Shown piece by piece: positions 15,001-21,000 of a DNA stretch of 50,612 nucleotides. Position 1 is the first letter of the stretch, and each line of letters opens with the position of its first letter. The notes beneath the pieces are model-generated. The model was not told where the DNA came from. It made no database searches and was given only the letters and a program-made list of their open reading frames with translations. The position numbers were made by a program, and so were the translations under genes. The DNA comes from Candidatus Omnitrophota bacterium. Lineage in GTDB: Bacteria > Omnitrophota > Gorgyraeia > 2-01-FULL-45-10. The stretch lies in assembly GCA_030695905.1 (NCBI GenBank), contig JAUYOL010000034.1, forward strand, positions 1-50,612, in the 5' to 3' direction.

Positions 15001-18000
15001 GAAGCAAGACAAAGGGCAATCAAAAAACTTACAGAAGAAAAAATATTCCCAATCCATCCCGATTTTAGATTATTTGCCGCTATGAATCCGGAGCATTATG
15101 CCGGGCGGAATCGGCTATCTATGGCGATGCGCAATAAACTTACTGAAATCTGGATTCCCGGAGACATGGATATTAAGGAATTAACTGAAATCGTGAAAGG
15201 ATTTTTAAGGGAGTATTCACAGGGCGCAATTAAGGAAAGAGATTTAGAATCGATAGCCAATGCCATGGCTTTGTTTCATACGAAACTGCAAGAAGTATTT
15301 AAAAAGTGTGCAGTTTTTACGACAGGATATGAGTTTAGTATCAGAGAATTGCGCGTTTTAGCTCGTTATATTTCTACATTTGGGCCTACGATAGGCATAA
15401 AGGAAGCTTTAAGGAATGGGATAGCCTATACTTATATAGACCGCCTTCATACCAAAAATTTCCGATTTAAGGATGAAAAGGGAGAAGAGAAAGAAACGAA
15501 TGATAGAAAGTTATTTATTGAAATTCTTGAGGGGATACTGAAGGAAAGCATACCTTTATTGGATTTAGGCTATTTAGAATCATATGCATCCGGGAAAATA
15601 ATTTCTGAAATAAAATTCGGCGATAAAACGATTAATTTTGGTGGCGTTTCGATCCCGATAAATGAAACGAATGGTTCAGAATATGTTCCTAGCGAAGAGG
15701 TCGCAAGGCTTGTTTTAACGCCCCAGACAAAATCAAATCTTGGTAAAATAATCCAAAGCGCGATTTTAAAAGAACCTCTTTTATTAGTGGGCGAAACAGG
15801 TGTTGGCAAGACCTCCTTTATCAGGTACCTAGCCAATAAAACACACAATAATTTCCGTAGATTCAATCTAAGCGGTCAGACGGAAAAACTGGAATTCATT
15901 GGAGGTTTCAAGCCAGATGAAAGAGGCGTATTTATTTGGCATAAAGGGATATTAATCGAAGCGATGCAGAAAGGACATTGGCTAGTTTTGGATGAGATTA
16001 ATCTCGCCCCTTCCCAGGTTATTGAGCGTTTAAATTCTCTTTTAGATGACGATGAGTTTTTGGTGATAACCGAACATGAAAATGAAAAATGGGTACAGTC
16101 GGAAGTATATGATAAACAAAAGAACAGATTGCTTAAATCCGATCCTAGCGCAATTAAAAAAGATTCAGACGACACAGAATATCTGTTGATTAAATCTGCA
16201 AAATTATATCGTATCCACCCGGATTTCCGTCTCTTTGCCACAATGAATCCGGCAGATGCCGAATATGCCGGGAGAAAAAGGTTCTCACCGGCTCTAATGA
16301 ACAGGTTTAGAGTTAAATGGATAGATGAATTCCACAGGGATGAACCTGATGTACGACAAATCCTTCAGGAAAGATACGGTAAATATCTACCGAACTGGCT
16401 TCTCGAAGCCGCGTTAGATGTTCATTTTCAAATGCATGAAAAAGGAAAAGAATTAGCGGATGGCAAAATATATTATACCATTCGGCACTTGATGCGCTGG
16501 CTAGGTCGCGTGAAAGAAGCAGGCGTTAAAGACGAAAATGAACTCAGAAGAATAGCTGCGTTAGAGGCAAAAGAAGTTTACGGTGATGGTCTGTCGGATG
16601 AGAGCAGTCAAAAATATCTTAAAATGGGAAGAGAAAATGCAGATAGAGTAAGGGAAAAAGGCCTTTATGATATATTGAAAGAAAAATTCGGCGCTGATTT
16701 TCAGGATGACGATATTCAGATCGGCAATAAAGATGGCAAGGTTTACTTTGGGAATATTGGCGTTCCAATAAATGGCAGACAAGAAAGTTATATTCCGGCC
16801 TATCCTTTAAACTTGACTTATTCTACTAGCAGATATCTAAAAAAGTTAGCTAAGGCAGTATTAAGAAATGAGCCTATCCTTCTTGTAGGACCTACGGGCG
16901 GAGGGAAAACCGCTTTTGTAAGGCAGTTGGCCGATTTAGTTAATATGAATTTTATAAGCTTAGATCTCGATGGGCAAACAGATGTGGCTGAGCTTATAGG
17001 ACAGTTTATACCAGAAGAAAAAACTGATAAGTATAAATGGCATCCCGGCGCATTACTCGAAGCTCTAGAGACTGGCAGTTGGATTCTAATCGACGAGCTA
17101 AATCTGGCGGAACCGGAGGTATTGGAGCGGATAAACAGTCTTTTAGATGATGATGGTATCCTAGTTGTTACAGAGCATGAAAATGAAGTCTATATGCCGG
17201 CAAGATTATATGATGCTAAAGTAAATAAGATGAAAGAAGAATTAAAGAAAAAGGATAATCTTTCGGAAGAAACCGCAATTAATGTTGCACAAAAAAAGCT
17301 AAAAAATCAGGGTTTCCATTGTATTAAGCCTAATTTTAGGCTATTCGCCGCCATGAACCCTGAAAGTTATGCAGGAAGAACTAGGCTTTCCCTTGCCATG
17401 CTTAATAAATTTAGCCTATTATGGGTTCCTGGTGATCAGCCAGAATCGGAACAAATATCAATAGTTGGGCATTATTTATCCGTACCTGCGAAACGACAGG
17501 AAAGCATTAAGATACCTGAAGAAATATTACATGAGGCGGTACCCTCCAAGGTTGCAGTTACTCAAGCAGTAAAACCAGAAGAAGCGAAAGAATCAATATC
17601 GATGTCTGAAAAAGAAGTGAAGTTGATTTTTGATAAAGCCGAAGAGTATAAAGAAAATAAAGATTATCATAATGCCGAAAAATTATATAGTGAAGTAATT
17701 AATCAAGCGGAGATTCAACATAAGGAATCGGAATGGTGGTTTTATAAGCATGCCTACTCTACTCGAGCACTTGTTCGTAAATATTCTAAAAAGTTTGATG
17801 AAGCAATGTCTGATTATCTAAAAGCAATTACATTAAATCATGGTATGAGCATTGTCTGGATGGGAGTTAAAGATTTATTAGATATTGTCAGTAACCCAGT
17901 AAGGCAAAAAGCAATAATTATAATAAAAAATGCAGATTTGAGTAAGGACGCATATGGTCTGGCATTCCAAGCGCGCTGTTTATTGGATAGCGCGAAATTT

Positions 18001-21000
18001 ACAGATGGGCCATTAAGAAAACTATTGTTAGAAAAGTCTTTAGCTTGTTGTGATGCAATGTCAGATGATACAATCAAGGTTTCCATGGAAGTGCAAGAAG
18101 CGCAGGAAGAATTGAAGAAGATTGATAATCAAGGTAATACTACTATTGGTTCAGAAGGAGATGGGAGTTCCAGCGTAAGTTTTGTTAATTATGGAAGATA
18201 TATGGGGATGATTTCAAATGGTAGTTTTGCAGAGAAAAAAGTAAATTTCGCAACCGAGCAAAAATCATCTTCTGAAGCGACATCGTCTACGGATTCACAA
18301 GAATCAAGTTGGCTTGGCAAGTTAAACCACTGGAATAAATTGCGAAGGATCAATAGCGCAATGCGTAAAATCGAATTAACCGCGAAATTCTTTGGAGGAG
18401 ATTTCAACGTTAAGCTAATGCCTCATCCGGGAAACGAGTGGGGTATTACTTATGATACCGATCCACCGACGATTATGTTCCCTGAAAAAGATTTAATGGA
18501 GAAAAGCTGCCGGCACAATGTGGCGACCGCTATGCACGAAGGAGGCCATCGCGACATCACGTGGATTGACCCGGAATTTAATAAGTCAGAATCAACGCGA
18601 TTTTTATTCAATGCTGTTGAAGATCCCCGGGTCAATAATTGGATTATGGCTAAGTTTAGAGGCGCGGGCGATTACTTCGGCGATCTTTATAAAGAAACCT
18701 TTCCGATAGTTCAAAAACAGCCGTTTAACGATTCAGTAGTTTTGCCTCATATTCAATATGGTTTAGGATTGATACATTATTGGTTTTATGGCAAAGAACA
18801 CCCCGCTATTAAGAATAAACGAGTTTTAGATGCCTTGCAAAGAACCAGAGAAAATGTTATCAATGCATATGAAACATTGCCGGGAACCATTTCTGTTAAA
18901 AAAGAACGCGGCGAGAGGATAACAGTCAGTTCGCCCATCTTTAAGCCTATGCCAGTCGATCTTCCACCTATAGGCCAAAGACAATATTTGGGCCAGCCCG
19001 ATATAAGTGCCATACAACGTATAGATGAGGACAGAATTGTATTGACCACGGCAAGAGGTCATAAAGAAATTGTCCATTTATCGGATGGAAAAACTTGTCA
19101 AGTTGTGATTAATATCAGCCCTAGCGCTGAAGAAAAAATTAACGCCGCGCAAGATGCTGCTTGGATTATTAAGCATAAGATATTACCTATATACGAAACG
19201 CTGGTAGAAGAATCTAAAAATGTAGCAAAGCAAGGTGTGGGTCAAAAGGGTGGTAGTGGCATGTCTTCTCAAGAAAGAGAAGGTAAAGCTGAACAGGAAG
19301 TGGAGCAGAAGTCTAAAGAAGCAGCAGATGCGTTAGGGCGTAAATTCCCCATAGACGAGGAATTGGAAAAGACGGTTTCTCAAGATAAATCTAGAGGTGG
19401 CAGTCCAGAGAATAAAGAAAAAGAGGAAAAAGAACAAGGGGGAAAAGACATTAGTAATAAAGATGCTAAAAAACAAACAGGGCAAGGAAAAGAAGTTAAA
19501 ATCGGACAGGAAAAAGAATCGCCAAGTAAACAGAGCGAAGAAGAGGAACGCCAAGATGTTGCTAAAGGTAAAACTGCCGAAGAAGAACAAGGAAAGGAAT
19601 CAAGGGAGCGACCAAAGGTAGTTTCTGAAGACGAGGAGTCTCTTACAACCCAAAAACAAATAGATCTTGCAGCTAAATTAGAGCATGATATTAAAAGAAA
19701 ATTAACGCGTTACGATGAATATTATCTTCCTATGGCTCATTTAATTGAACAACTATTTGGTGTACTGGATAATGAGTTGCATAAGGATATTAAACCCAAG
19801 TATAAAGGAGATTTTGCTACCGGAACAAAATTAAATTTAAGAAAAGCAATGCAAATGGAACATACTGCGGACACCGATATATGGTTAAGGCGAGTAAAGC
19901 CTGCAAAGCGCAGTTTTAAGTTTGCACTGGTCTTAGACGAAAGCGGTTCGATGGGCTCTCCTGATAAGACAATAAATGCCATGCATAGCCTAGTATTGTT
20001 ACAGGAAGTGCTCTCAAGATTAGAAATCGATTTTAGTGTCATAGGTTTTAGCGATAGAGCTTGGACCCATAAAGGATTTGGGAAAAAATTCAGATATGAA
20101 AATAAAGACGACTTGATAAGCGAAGTATTAAGTTATATGCAACGAGGGCAAAGCACTAACGATGCCGAAGGTGTAGAGTTAGCGACTAAACAATTGGAAA
20201 ATCAGGATGGAGACTCAAAGATAGCCATTGTAATTACTGATGGACAGGGTAATGGTCCGGAGAGGGTGGCAAATTATTTAGAAAAGGCTCGCAAAAAGCA
20301 CATTGAAGTAATTGGCATTGGAATTGGTTATGCTATGGGCTACGTAAAGGGTGTTTATAGGCCGTATATTCTTGTCAATGAAGTCGATGATCTACCAAAA
20401 GTATTGGCCAAAGTATTGATAGATATTATAGTACATCAGAAACCTACTTCTGAGGTTGGGGTTAATGGCCTTTCGACGATTCCCGACATTAAAAATGATA
20501 ATTCTACGCCTACGAATTTTATGACTGAGCAAGGCACTGGTATAAAGACCGGTGTATCCAAGCTATCAGAACATTTACCACCCAATGCTAATGGTTTTGT
20601 TGTCCCAGAGCTTCTAGCGGTACTTAGCGGTATAACCTTATTAATTTTAGGCATGCCTTTCGTATTGAGCCATATCAGTAGCATTTTAATTGGAGGCAGT
20701 ATATTAGGTGCATCATTAGTGATTATTAAGTATATTAAAGATACTATTCAAAGTCATAGAGAATTAAGCGATATCGATAAATCTGCTGAACAAGGAAGAG
20801 CTATTTTAGAAAAGAATAAAAAACATATAGAAAAGGAAGTTGGAAAACTGACCAAAGAACTTCAAGCTATTGAAAAAGAAATTTCATCAGTCATGGAAGA
20901 AAAAGCAGGTATTGATAAAAAAATAGATGGCTTGAAGGCATCCGAGCAACAAACGACAGAAGAAGCAAAAATAAATGCCATAAAAGATGAAATCGGTGCC

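Noticed and set aside
10900-15104. CRISPR or tandem DNA repeat array in the giant gene
   Set aside because: The repeats are coding copies of AAA modules about 4 kb apart, with no regular short spacing; no CRISPR array is present in the window.
19397-19621. 74-codon + strand Lys-rich open frame
   Set aside because: It is an out-of-frame shadow of the low-complexity charged linker of the giant gene.
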